Origin: Kribbella sp. CA-293567
GTDB lineage: Bacteria > Actinomycetota > Actinomycetes > Propionibacteriales > Kribbellaceae
DNA: 64,000 nucleotides
Direction: 5' to 3'
NCBI RefSeq assembly: GCF_027627575.1
Contig: NZ_CP114065.1
Coordinates: forward strand, 186,001-250,000
Positions 33,828 to 41,936 of this stretch are shown piece by piece. The first letter of the stretch is position 1; the number at the start of each line of letters is the position of its first letter. Under the pieces are notes generated by a model. It saw only the letters and a program-made list of their open reading frames with translations. It was not told where the DNA came from and searched no databases. The translations under genes and the position numbers were made by a program.

Positions 33828-34724
33828 TCACACGATGGCCCGGGCGATCTCCAGGTGGTCGGGATCGATCGCGTCGTCCTGCGCGCCCGCCAGGTCCCAC
33901 AGCACGTTCTGCAGGATCCGGACCATGGTCCAGCCGACCGCCCGGTCCCGCTCCAGACCGGTCACCTCGACCATCAGGTCGAACCGCCGCCGGATGGCGC
34001 CCCGCAGGTCCCCGGTCGCGACCAGGTCGTCCCAGCGGTTGTGCAGCACCTGGAACACCTCGAAAGCCGGATCGCCGGCCAGCGGCTTGGGGTCGATCAC
34101 CAGCCAGGGCGCGCGGCGGCCGGCCAGCACGTTGCCGTAGTGCAGGTCCCAGTGCAGCAGGCGGTCACCGGGCTCCTGGACCAACTCGGCGGCTTGCGCG
34201 GCGTACCGGCGTACGAGGGACTGCTGGGCGGGGTCCGACAGGAGGGGGATCAGCGCCGGCGCACCGTCCAGCATCTCGGCCACGACCTCGGACAGCCGCC
34301 GTACCCCAGCAGGAGCCGGTACGCCGTTGAGCCGGACGAGCAACTCGGCCAGGATGCGAGTCGCCTCCGTGTCGTCGGCGACCTCGCTGAGCGACCGGGG
34401 CTCGAGCCGCTCCAGCAGGATCGTCGCGCTCGACGGGTCGTCCTCCAGGACCTGCACGACCGCGTCCCGGGGCCAGCTGCGCAGCGCGAGGGCCTCGTCC
34501 GCGTTCTCCTCGTCGAAGGGCTGGAGCTTCAGCATCGCCGGGGTGCCGTCGCGGCGGACGACCGGCAGCACCACCGAAGCCATCCCGTGCAGCGGCCGGC
34601 CGTCGAGGGTCAGCTGCCAGCGATCGAGGTACGCCGCCGCCAGCGTGGGCACGGCTTCGAGCCAGGGCAACCGGTCGGAGAGGGTTTCGAAGAGCGGGGG
34701 CGGTACTGCGAACAGCGCGGTCAT
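33828..34724 (-). CDS. Aminoglycoside/hydroxyurea-type antibiotic phosphotransferase-like kinase
   Basis: A 298-residue small kinase of the APH(6)/streptomycin 6-kinase family: ATP-lobe MASVVLPVVRRDGTPAMLKL, hinge LLERLEPRSL, catalytic loop HWDLHYGNVLAG (Asp base and Asn metal ligand) near residue 190 and VIDPKPLAGDPAFE as the metal-binding DP segment. ATG 34724 is chosen because TAATGT on the minus strand ends 8 nt upstream (leaderless). It may confer resistance or act on a sugar or aminocyclitol; the family has many non-resistance members. Confidence 0.83.
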   Translation of the reverse strand: MTALFAVPPPLFETLSDRLPWLEAVPTLAAAYLDRWQLTLDGRPLHGMASVVLPVVRRDGTPAMLKLQPFDEENADEALALRSWPRDAVVQVLEDDPSSATILLERLEPRSLSEVADDTEATRILAELLVRLNGVPAPAGVRRLSEVVAEMLDGAPALIPLLSDPAQQSLVRRYAAQAAELVQEPGDRLLHWDLHYGNVLAGRRAPWLVIDPKPLAGDPAFEVFQVLHNRWDDLVATGDLRGAIRRRFDLMVEVTGLERDRAVGWTMVRILQNVLWDLAGAQDDAIDPDHLEIARAIV

Positions 34725-34732
34725 CGGCGGCA

Positions 34733-34751
34733 ACATTAGTTGCCGGCCGGC
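34733..34751. promoter_or_regulatory. Divergent promoter region with GCCGGCCGGC palindrome
   Basis: The -10 box TAATGT of the kinase gene (minus strand, 34733-34738) abuts the 10-bp palindrome GCCGGCCGGC (34742-34751), midway between two divergent starts; a shared regulator could bind there. Confidence 0.35.
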
Positions 34752-34771
34752 CGATGTGCTTGGGTTTTCCG

Positions 34772-35521
34772 GTGAGCTCACTGGAGGCAAGGCACCGGCA
34801 GGCCCAGCTCGTCGTGTCGTTCGTCTATCTGGGGATCCCGTTGGTGTTCCTCGGACTGACGTTGTGGATCGTCTCGGCCGCGAAAGAACCCGACTGGCTG
34901 GTGGTGCTGATTCCGCTGGTGCTGCTCGCCGTGGGCTGGTGGCGACGCGGAGAAAGCCGGTTGAAGCCCGCTCGATGGACGTCGGCCGGTACTGCGATGG
35001 GCAGCCTGACGGCGCTGTGCACGGCTTTGTTCACGGGCATGCTGGAGAGCGGCCGGCTGGCCGCCTGGTTCCTGCCGGTGACGATCGCCGGGGCGATTCT
35101 CGGCGCGGGCTTCGGGCGGTACGGCTTCCGCACGGTGATGTCGCCCGCGATCGCGGAGCTGGCGGAGTCGGCGTACGAGTTGAGCTTCCGGATCCGCGGG
35201 CTGACCCGGCTGCGGTTGTCGATCGATGCCGAGCGGGTCGCGTTGCACGAGCAGATCGTGGTCCACACCGAGGACGGCCGGAAGAAGATCGAGCGGGAGA
35301 AGGCGTACCCGCTGACGGCCGTGACCGGGGTCTTCGACGTGTCCCTGTCGGGCGCCGAGCGACTCAGGTTCCCGGTGAACCTCAGACTGGCCCCGGCCGG
35401 CAGCCCCGGCCCCGCGCTCATCCTGCAGGTCCAGGGCGACGACTGGGTGCTGCCGCAGAACGAGGCCCCCGCCATCGCCCAGATCCTCGACCGCCGCATC
35501 GCCTCCGCGCGCACCCACTAG
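34772..35521 (+). CDS. Two-TM membrane protein with cytoplasmic C-terminal domain, unknown
   Basis: About 249 residues from GTG 34772 (an ATG at 34754 is possible). Two N-terminal hydrophobic helices (VSFVYLGIPLVFLGLTLWIV and VLIPLVLLAVGWW), two more weakly hydrophobic segments near residues 70-110 (TALCTALFTG, LPVTIAGAILGAGFG), then a ~130-residue soluble part with EKAYPLTAVTGVFDVSLSG that resembles a PH-like or YcxB-type domain. I cannot assign a function. It is divergent from the kinase and convergent with the methyltransferase. Confidence 0.65.
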   Translation: MSSLEARHRQAQLVVSFVYLGIPLVFLGLTLWIVSAAKEPDWLVVLIPLVLLAVGWWRRGESRLKPARWTSAGTAMGSLTALCTALFTGMLESGRLAAWFLPVTIAGAILGAGFGRYGFRTVMSPAIAELAESAYELSFRIRGLTRLRLSIDAERVALHEQIVVHTEDGRKKIEREKAYPLTAVTGVFDVSLSGAERLRFPVNLRLAPAGSPGPALILQVQGDDWVLPQNEAPAIAQILDRRIASARTH

Positions 35522-35544
35522 CCAGCCGGCAGCCGGCAGCCGGA

Positions 35545-36222
35545 TCAGTCGGCGCGTTCGTCGGTCCAGCTCATCGCGAGAGCGAAACCGAGGTCGTCGT
35601 ACCGAGCCCCGGGGAACACCTCGTCGTAGACCAGCCGGAACTGGTCGCGGGACAGATAGCTGTCGCTCGCCAGGTGCGCGAGCCAGGGCTCGCTGAACCA
35701 GAACCGCAGCTGGAACCACGCCGCCCGCAGCCCGATCCGCCGGACCTCGGCGGGGAAACCGCGCAGGGCGCCCTCGGTGTAGATCCACCGCGGCGGCGTC
35801 GGGTAGAGATCGGAGACGTTGTCGACCACCGCGACCGTGCCACCCGGCCGGACCAGCGACCTCAGCTGCTCCAGCCCGGCCCGATAGTCGGGCAGGTGAT
35901 GCATCATCGTGTGGCTGTAGACCAGGTCGAACCCGTCGTCCGCCAGCGCGAACACGTCCGCCACCCGGTACTCGAGGTTCGGGCGGGCCCGGGTGGCCCG
36001 GGCGATCTCGATCATCGGCCCGCTCAGGTCGACCCCGAGCACGTACTGGAAGTCGTCGGCCAGCCGCTCCACCGCATGGCCGGAACCGCAGCCGACGTCG
36101 ATCGCCCGCTCGCCGCTCAGCCCCAGCCCGGTCAGCCAGTGGGTGTGCTGGCCGGGCTGCAGGCTGACGAAGCGGTCGTAGTCGGCGGCGAACCGGTCGA
36201 AGAGCGCAGGGTCAGCAGTCAT
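35545..36222 (-). CDS. Class I SAM-dependent methyltransferase
   Basis: A 225-residue enzyme. SAM-binding motif I is AIDVGCGSGHAVERL (residues about 39-53), motif II VLGVDLSGPMIEIARA, the post-I acidic region YRVADVFALADDGFD, and YSHTMMHHLPDYRAGLEQLRS follows. It starts 39 nt after the siderophore-interacting protein on the same strand and is probably cotranscribed, so iron-regulated expression is possible. The methyl acceptor is unknown. Confidence 0.87.
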   Translation of the reverse strand: MTADPALFDRFAADYDRFVSLQPGQHTHWLTGLGLSGERAIDVGCGSGHAVERLADDFQYVLGVDLSGPMIEIARATRARPNLEYRVADVFALADDGFDLVYSHTMMHHLPDYRAGLEQLRSLVRPGGTVAVVDNVSDLYPTPPRWIYTEGALRGFPAEVRRIGLRAAWFQLRFWFSEPWLAHLASDSYLSRDQFRLVYDEVFPGARYDDLGFALAMSWTDERAD

Positions 36223-36261
36223 CGACCAGTACGACGCCCGCCGTCGCCGGATGGTTGGCGG

Positions 36262-37098
36262 TCAGTTGCCGGCGGCTTCGCGTTCCTTGCGGACCGTCTC
36301 GGCCTTCTCCGCCTGCCAGCCGTCCTCGTTCTTGCCGAGCCGCCAGTAGCCCGACAGCGACACCTGGTCGCGTGCGAGTCCCCGCTCGGCGAAGAGGTGC
36401 TTGCGCAGCCGCAGTACGAATCCGGCCTCGCCGTGCACGAAGACCTGGACGCCGTCGGGGAAGTCGAGCGCCTCGACCGCCTTGACCAGGCCGTCGCCGC
36501 GGTCCCCGGTCGCACCGGCGCGGTGCAGGTAGGTCAGCTCCAGGTCACCGGCGGTGTCGAACTTCTGCTCCTCGGTCTCGTCCTGGACCTCGACGAACGC
36601 CTTGGCGTGCGCACCGGCCGGCAGCCCCTCGATCGCGGCGCCGATCGCCGGCAGCGCGCTCTCGTCACCGACCAGCAGGTGCCAGGCGGCGGTCTCCTGC
36701 GGCGCGTAGGCACCGCCGGGACCGTTGAACCAGACCTTGTCACCGGGCTGGGCCGACGCTGCCCAGGGACCGGCGATGCCCTCGTCGCCGTGGTGGACGA
36801 AGTCGATGGTCAGCTCCTTGGCCGCCTCGTCCCAGGAGCGGACGGTGTAGGTCCGCATCGTGGGCCAGTGCTCGGACGGCAACTGCTCCCGGACCTGGCC
36901 CAGGTCGAGCGGGTCCGGATACTGCACGCCCTGCTTCAGGAAGAGCAGCTTGACGTAGTGGTCGGTGGTGCCGTTGTCGACGAAGTCGTCGCTGCTCAGC
37001 ACCATCCTGATCATGTGCGGGGTGACGCGCTCGGTCCGTCGGACCACCGCCAGCTTCGCTCGGCGGTTTCGGGGTGCGGGAGTGCTCACGCTGGCCAC
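36262..37098 (-). CDS. Siderophore-interacting FAD-binding reductase (ViuB/SIP family)
   Basis: Releases iron from ferric siderophores by reduction in the cytoplasm. The FAD-binding fold has MRTYTVRSWDEAAKEL (the RxYTxR flavin motif), DFVHHGDEGIAGPWAASAQPG and the C-terminal FVHGEAGFVLRLRKHLF and YWRLGKNEDGWQ. I start it at GTG 37098 (278 residues) because GAAAGGA lies just upstream; the first ATG at 37134 sits inside the iron box and would put the operator in the coding sequence. IdeR-type repression by iron is therefore expected. Confidence 0.9.
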   Translation of the reverse strand: MASVSTPAPRNRRAKLAVVRRTERVTPHMIRMVLSSDDFVDNGTTDHYVKLLFLKQGVQYPDPLDLGQVREQLPSEHWPTMRTYTVRSWDEAAKELTIDFVHHGDEGIAGPWAASAQPGDKVWFNGPGGAYAPQETAAWHLLVGDESALPAIGAAIEGLPAGAHAKAFVEVQDETEEQKFDTAGDLELTYLHRAGATGDRGDGLVKAVEALDFPDGVQVFVHGEAGFVLRLRKHLFAERGLARDQVSLSGYWRLGKNEDGWQAEKAETVRKEREAAGN

Positions 37099-37124
37099 GG
37101 TCCTTTCGACCTTCGGGCGGGATT

Positions 37125-37152
37125 GGTTAGGCATACCTAAGTTAGGCTAACC
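37125..37152. promoter_or_regulatory. IdeR/DtxR iron box
   Basis: Read on the minus strand, TTAGCCTAACTTAGG and the following TATGCCTAACC give two overlapping matches to the TTAGGTTAGSCTAACCTAA consensus, with TTAGG and CCTAA half-sites repeated. It lies 27-54 nt before the siderophore-interacting protein start, as expected for iron-dependent repression. Confidence 0.85.
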
Positions 37153-37170
37153 CACCCCGCCCAAACCTGC

Positions 37171-38226
37171 TCAGCTGCCGCGAATCACGAAGCTCCTGCT
37201 GACACCCTGCTGGTAGTGATGGCAGGCCGGGAAGAAGGCCCGGTAGTGGATGTTCCCGACGTACGCCGGCTGGGCTTTGAGCGTGAAGCGCCCGCTGGCC
37301 CGGACGGAGGCACTGCCGACGGCACGCCACTGGGTCGAGCCGTAGAGGCGCTGCAGCTCGACCCGGCAGCGATAGGTTCGACCGGCCACTGAGCCGTCGA
37401 CCTCGACAACCGTCCCGACCGGCGCGCTGGTCAGCCGCGGCACGGCAGCGACCAGGCCTGGCCGGAGCGGGGTGAACGGGAGCTTCAGCACGTCGACGTA
37501 CCGGCCGCGAATTCGGACGCAGTGGTTGACGTCTCCGTACACCCCCTCGAAGTTCGTCACCAGCAGTCCGGCCGTCGACGCGTACCTGGAGCCGGCGTCG
37601 TACTCGACGCAGAGGTTGCTCCGCACGACCTGCAGCAGGATCCGCGTCCCGTACGGCTTACCGGTCGCCGAGTCGTACACCGCTGCCTTCACCTGGTACG
37701 CCGAACCGAACGGCACCACGCGGGGGATCACCGAGACGCCGAGCTTCGGTTGATGGACGCCGGTGATCGCGATCCTCGGCCCCGCGAACGGCGTCGGGCT
37801 GACCATGCTGCCGTCCGAACCGTCGTAGTTGGTGCCTCCGACCACGCCGTCGACCTGGAAGGTTCCGTTGGCCGTCGACTGGACGTGCAGGCTGCCGGTC
37901 CAGGTGCCGTTGCGCGCTGTACCCGCCGTCCGCTTCAGCTCACCGGCGACGATCAGATCGACCGGGCCGGAACCGCCCGTGCGCTTGAGAACCACGTTGA
38001 GCAACGCCTTCTCGACCCACGGCTGGTCGGAGTCGTAGCCGGCCTTCACGGTGACCGGTACGGCGACCGTGTTCAGCCCTGACACCGCGACGGACGCGCG
38101 GCCCAGCGTCACCGCCGTGACCGTCAACTCCGGGTCCGGAACCGCCTGTGCTGCAGGAACCGCCGCCAGCGTCGAACCGATCACCGCAAGTACGGCGGTC
38201 AGAATGCGAGCGGTGCTCGTACCCAT
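37171..38226 (-). CDS. Secreted paralogue 1 of a three-gene family
   Basis: A 351-residue exported protein: Sec signal (ARILTAVLAVIGSTLAAVPA, cleavage after AQA) then a domain shared by all three neighbours: PDPELTVTAVTLGRASVAVSG, VPVTVKAGYDSD, GVSVIPRVVPFGSAYQVKAA, YGTRILLQV, and a C-terminal YVGNIHYRAFFPACHHYQ. Four cysteines (NLCVEY, NHCVRIRG, YRCRVELQRL, FPACHH) are conserved in position and probably form two disulfides. The layout looks like Ig-like beta domains. The start overlaps the preceding stop by 1 nt (TGATG). Function unknown. Confidence 0.85.
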   Translation of the reverse strand: MGTSTARILTAVLAVIGSTLAAVPAAQAVPDPELTVTAVTLGRASVAVSGLNTVAVPVTVKAGYDSDQPWVEKALLNVVLKRTGGSGPVDLIVAGELKRTAGTARNGTWTGSLHVQSTANGTFQVDGVVGGTNYDGSDGSMVSPTPFAGPRIAITGVHQPKLGVSVIPRVVPFGSAYQVKAAVYDSATGKPYGTRILLQVVRSNLCVEYDAGSRYASTAGLLVTNFEGVYGDVNHCVRIRGRYVDVLKLPFTPLRPGLVAAVPRLTSAPVGTVVEVDGSVAGRTYRCRVELQRLYGSTQWRAVGSASVRASGRFTLKAQPAYVGNIHYRAFFPACHHYQQGVSRSFVIRGS

Positions 38227-39272
38227 CAGATGCCTCGAACAGTGAAGACGTTGCTGATTCCGGACTGGAAGCGGCCGCAGGTCGGGAAGAAGACCCGGTA
38301 CCTGACGTTGCCGACGTACGGCGGCTGCGCTGTCACGGTGAACCGGCCACTCGCCCGGACCGTGCCGGTGCTCACGCCGCGCCACTGCGAGGCGCCGTAC
38401 AGGCGTTGGAGGGTGACCCCGCAGCCGGCCGGGGCACCTCTGACCGAGCCGTTGACGTCGACCTTCGTGCCGACTCGCGCGCTGGTCGCCGCCGGCGTCG
38501 CGGCCAGGATGCCCGGCCGGGCGGGGGTGAGGGTCAGGGAGAGTTTGTCGAACGGGCCGTTGCGCAACCGGACACAGTTGGGGACGTCGCCCAGCGTGCC
38601 CTCGTACGACCGTTGGCCGATTCCGGCCGTGTCGGTGAGAATGCCGGAGCTCGGGCCCAGCTGCCGGCACCAAGCGGCGGTCGCGAGGAAGGTGAGCGGA
38701 ATCCTCGTACCGTAAGGCTTTCCGGTCGCCGAATCGGTCACCGCAGCCCGGACGGTGAAGCCGGAACCGAACGGCACCACCCGCGGGATGACGACGGCGG
38801 TGATGCGCGGCTGATGCACCCCGGTGACCACCAGGCTCGGGCCCGCGAACGGAGTCGGATCGGCCGGGTTGGGCCGGTCGAAAGGCCCGACCCGGACACT
38901 CGCCACCTTGAAGGTCCCGTCAGCGGTCGACGGCACCTGCACCGCGCCGAGCCATTCGCCGTCCTGCACCGGACCGGCGACCCGCTCGAGATCGGTCGTG
39001 ACCATCGTGGTCAGCTGCCCGGTTCCGCCCGTGCGCTGCAAGAACACCACGAGCGACAAGTACTGCGCCTGCGGATCGGCGGAGTCGTAGCCGGCCTTCA
39101 CCCGCACCGGTACGGCGACCGTGTTGAGCCCCGAGACCGCGACCGCCGAGCGGCCCAGCGTGACGGCGGTAATCGTCAGTTTCGGGTCCGGAGCCGCTTG
39201 CGCCGTCGGCACCGCGACCAACGTCGAGCCGAGCACGGCCAGTACGGCGACCGTCGCGCCTCTGAGGCTCAT
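38226..39272 (-). CDS. Secreted paralogue 2 of a three-gene family
   Basis: A 348-residue Sec-exported protein (GATVAVLAVLGSTLVAVPTA, AQA cleavage). It shares the family blocks PDPKLTITAVTLGRSAVAVSG, VIPRVVPFGSGFTVRAA, SATGKPYGTRIPLTF and VGNVRYRVFFPTCGRFQ, but diverges in the middle (PSLVVTGVHQPRITA; GILTDTAGIGQRSYEG). Four cysteines are kept (AWCRQL, NCVRLRN, GCGVTLQRL, FPTCGR). It lies 2 nt after paralogue 3, so all three are one transcription unit. No catalytic motif is visible; adhesive or scaffold roles are possible. Confidence 0.85.
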   Translation of the reverse strand: MSLRGATVAVLAVLGSTLVAVPTAQAAPDPKLTITAVTLGRSAVAVSGLNTVAVPVRVKAGYDSADPQAQYLSLVVFLQRTGGTGQLTTMVTTDLERVAGPVQDGEWLGAVQVPSTADGTFKVASVRVGPFDRPNPADPTPFAGPSLVVTGVHQPRITAVVIPRVVPFGSGFTVRAAVTDSATGKPYGTRIPLTFLATAAWCRQLGPSSGILTDTAGIGQRSYEGTLGDVPNCVRLRNGPFDKLSLTLTPARPGILAATPAATSARVGTKVDVNGSVRGAPAGCGVTLQRLYGASQWRGVSTGTVRASGRFTVTAQPPYVGNVRYRVFFPTCGRFQSGISNVFTVRGI

Positions 39273-39274
39273 CG

Positions 39275-40390
39275 TCAGATTCCCTTGATGACGAAGCTCT
39301 TGCTGACACCGGCCTGGAAGCGCGAGCAGGTGGGGAAGTACGCGCGGTAGATGATGTTCCCGGCGTACGGCGGCTGCGCCAGCAGCGTGAAGCGGCCGCT
39401 CTGCCGGACCACGTCCTGGCTGACTCCGCGCCACTGGCTCGCGCCCCGCAACCGCTGCAGGAAGATCGGGCAGTTGGACGGAGCACCGGCGACCGTGCCG
39501 TTGACCGGGACAATGGTGCCGACCTTCGCGCTGGTCTTCGACGGGGTGGCGCCGACTATGCCGGGCCGGAGGACGAAGAACCCGGTTCCGAGAGTGTCGA
39601 AGAACTTGCCGCGCACTCGCACGCAGACCAGCGAGTCGGCGGCGGCCGCCGGGAAGCTGGTCAGCAGGATGCCTGCCCGATCGGTGTACTTCGAGCCGGC
39701 GTCGTACTCGACGCAGAGGTTGTCGTTGACGACCTGGAGCAGGATGCGGCTGCCGTAGGGCTTGCGGGTGACCGAGTCGTAGATGGCGGCCTTCACCTGG
39801 AAGGCCTGGCCGAACGGCACCACCCGGGGGATCACCGAGACGCCGAGCTTCGGCACGTGCAAGCCGGTGACGGCGATGCTCGGACCGTCGAACGGTGTCT
39901 CGGTCGTCATGCTGCCGTCCGAGCCGTCGAGGATGGTGCCGGGCCGTACGCCGTAGACCTTGAACGTCCCGTTCGCCGTCGAGGGCACCTCGACCGTGCC
40001 GGTCCAGGTGCCGTTCTTGAGCGTGCCGGCGGTCAGCTTCAGGTGGCCCGCGATCATCGTCCGGACCGCACCGGTCCCACCGGTACGGCGCAGGAAGACG
40101 TTGAGCACGGTGCCGTCGTCCAGTGGATCGTCGGAGTTGTAGCCGGCCTTGACCGTGACCGGCACCGCGACCCGGTTGAGGCCGGAGACGGCGACCGTGG
40201 TCCGGCCGAGCGTCACGCCGGCGACGGTCAGTTTCGGGTCCGGCGACTGGGCCTTGGCCGGCACCGCGATAGCCGAGGTCGTGGCTGTTGCCGTGACGGC
40301 TCCGGCCGCGGCCGGAGCCGCCACCAGCATCGCCGTAATTCCCACCAGTGCGGCCGTTCCGGTCCGCAGACGTCCCACCCCTGTGTTCAT
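39275..40390 (-). CDS. Secreted paralogue 3, first gene of the three-gene operon
   Basis: A 371-residue Sec-exported protein with a longer signal region (TAALVGITAMLVAAPAAAGA) and a short Ala/Thr linker. The shared domain follows: SPDPKLTVAGVTLGRTTVAVSG (in two parts), VTVKAGYNSDDP, GVSVIPRVVPFGQAFQVKAA, YGSRILLQVVNDNLCVEYDAG and YAGNIIYRAYFPTCSRFQ. It is closer to paralogue 1 than to 2 (NLCVEYDAGS and LGVSVIPRVVPFG are nearly identical). It is transcribed first, from an AT-rich upstream region with two AATT-centred palindromes. Function unknown. Confidence 0.85.
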   Translation of the reverse strand: MNTGVGRLRTGTAALVGITAMLVAAPAAAGAVTATATTSAIAVPAKAQSPDPKLTVAGVTLGRTTVAVSGLNRVAVPVTVKAGYNSDDPLDDGTVLNVFLRRTGGTGAVRTMIAGHLKLTAGTLKNGTWTGTVEVPSTANGTFKVYGVRPGTILDGSDGSMTTETPFDGPSIAVTGLHVPKLGVSVIPRVVPFGQAFQVKAAIYDSVTRKPYGSRILLQVVNDNLCVEYDAGSKYTDRAGILLTSFPAAAADSLVCVRVRGKFFDTLGTGFFVLRPGIVGATPSKTSAKVGTIVPVNGTVAGAPSNCPIFLQRLRGASQWRGVSQDVVRQSGRFTLLAQPPYAGNIIYRAYFPTCSRFQAGVSKSFVIKGI

Positions 40391-40574
40391 TTTCGCAGGA
40401 TTACACGAGCCTGCGGTAATTGCCTAGAGTTTACCGGCGAAAAGGGCAATTGCCGAAACAAATAGAAATAGCCGTGCATTTACCGCAACTTTTCCGGGAC
40501 TTGCGGCATCAAGCGTTCCGAGGGGTTCAGCGTCAGTTCATCCGGCGGACGCCCGGAGCGCGTTGGCTGGCGGG
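40391..40574. promoter_or_regulatory. AT-rich divergent control region with two AATT palindromes
   Basis: GGTAATTGCC (40415-40424) and the perfect palindrome GGCAATTGCC (40445-40454) are 30 bp apart, about three helical turns, between the secreted-protein operon and the AAA ATPase. CGCAGG/CCTGCG arms (40395-40416) lie next to them. The segment 40391-40500 is far more AT-rich than its surroundings. Confidence 0.55.
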
Positions 40575-41915
40575 ATGAGTCAGGTCTTCGGCACGCCCCG
40601 GCGCCCGGCGTACGCGGTCACCCGGACGGATCGGCTGGGCCGGCCGATCTCCCTCGACCGGCGCGGGCCCGAGAGCAACTCGGTGCTCTTCACCGGCGCT
40701 CCGGGGATGGGCAAGAGTCTCGAGCTCGACCGCGCCCAGGACCTCGCCCGGCGCAGCGGCTGGATCGCGATCCGGGTCGACGCGTCGCCGCGGGAGCCGC
40801 TGGAGAACCGTTTCGTCCGGGCGGTCAGCGAGGACCTCGGCGGGCTGCGCAAGCGGCACGGCTACTTCGCGCTGCGCAAGCTGAAGAAGACGCTGCGGGA
40901 CCTCACCCAGCGCAGCCGCGGCCAGCAGAACGGGGCCGAGCTGCGTTTCGGCGTCGCGCCGGTGCAGGCGGTGGTCAAGAAGCAATGGGACGCGCCCGGC
41001 AAGGACGGCGTCAGCAGCACGCTGAACCAGCTCGCCGACGACCTGGGCGAGCTGGGCGGGAAGAAGCGGCAGCCGGTGATGCTGATGGTCGACAACCTCG
41101 ACGTCGCGACCGAACGAGACCTGGCGGCGCTGACCGAACTGTCGGCTCATCTGGAGCGCAAGGGGCAGCCGGTGTACCTCGTGGGCGCTGGCGGCGAGCT
41201 GGCCGCGACCCGGCTGATGGCCGCGTCGGGAGGGATGTCGGGGATCGCGACGGGGGTGACCGGGCGGTTCGACGTACGGGAGTGTGGGGCGCTGACTCCC
41301 GACGAGTTGCGGCCGAGCGTGACCGAGCCACTGCGGCGAGCAGGAATTCCGTACCAGCCGGCGGCGGTGGAGAATCTGCTCAAGGCGGCCAACGGCAATC
41401 CCAGCCGGCTGCGGGAGCTGGCCGAGACGGCATTGCGATTCGCGCAGCCGCCGTACGGGGTGGGGGTCGAAGTGGCCAAACACGCGACGGCTCAGGTGAA
41501 TGCGCAGAGCCGGGTTTTCTACCAGGCCGCGTGGAATGCGTGCTCGGTCGCGGAAAAGGAGTTGCTGGCCAAGGTCGCCGTACGGGGGCCGCGGGGGTTG
41601 GCGATGCCGAGCGAGACGCAGGCCGCCGGGCCCGGGAAGTGGCAGGAGGTCGATGCCGCCCGGCACGGGTTGGTGGCTCGCGGCATGCTGCGGGACAGCC
41701 CGAGCGGGGAACGGGTTTCGCTGGCCGATCCCGGTCTCGAGGAGTGGGTGCAGACGCGGGTCGGGCAGTCAGCCGCTCATGCTGGGATCGCACTGGCCGG
41801 TACGCCGGCGCCGGCCGTCACGCAGGCTGATCCGCGCGGCGGCGGAAAGCACGTCCGAGGCCCGGCGGCCTCGACCCGACAGGTCGGCAACACGACCTTC
41901 CGGATCAACGGCTGA
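40575..41915 (+). CDS. AAA/Orc-like P-loop ATPase, unknown role
   Basis: A 446-residue ATPase: Walker A FTGAPGMGKSLELD near residue 39, Walker B PVMLMVDNLDVATE near residue 170, a sensor-like stretch YLVGAGGELAATRLM, then a helical lid (LTPDELRPSVTEPLRRAG, NLLKAANGNPSRLRELAETAL) and a winged-helix-like C-terminal part (AEKELLAKVAVRG). The architecture resembles archaeal-type ATPases/Orc1-Cdc6-like STAND proteins found in mobile and defence regions, but no partner gene is apparent. ATG 40575 follows CTGGCGGG. Confidence 0.75.
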   Translation: MSQVFGTPRRPAYAVTRTDRLGRPISLDRRGPESNSVLFTGAPGMGKSLELDRAQDLARRSGWIAIRVDASPREPLENRFVRAVSEDLGGLRKRHGYFALRKLKKTLRDLTQRSRGQQNGAELRFGVAPVQAVVKKQWDAPGKDGVSSTLNQLADDLGELGGKKRQPVMLMVDNLDVATERDLAALTELSAHLERKGQPVYLVGAGGELAATRLMAASGGMSGIATGVTGRFDVRECGALTPDELRPSVTEPLRRAGIPYQPAAVENLLKAANGNPSRLRELAETALRFAQPPYGVGVEVAKHATAQVNAQSRVFYQAAWNACSVAEKELLAKVAVRGPRGLAMPSETQAAGPGKWQEVDAARHGLVARGMLRDSPSGERVSLADPGLEEWVQTRVGQSAAHAGIALAGTPAPAVTQADPRGGGKHVRGPAASTRQVGNTTFRING

Positions 41916-41936
41916 CGTCTACGACCAGTCGCAGGG

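Noticed and set aside
33828..34724. Kinase gene called a definite streptomycin-resistance gene
   Set aside because: Only the APH(6)/hydroxyurea-kinase fold and catalytic loop are visible; many relatives are not resistance enzymes and no antibiotic cluster surrounds it.
37134..37134. ATG inside the iron box as start of the siderophore-interacting protein
   Set aside because: No ribosome-binding site precedes it and the operator would become coding; GTG 37098 has GAAAGGA in front.
34327..37140. Open frame of more than 900 codons on the plus strand over several genes
   Set aside because: It is antisense to the kinase, methyltransferase and siderophore-interacting genes and crosses a real plus-strand membrane-protein gene in another frame; no domain is visible.
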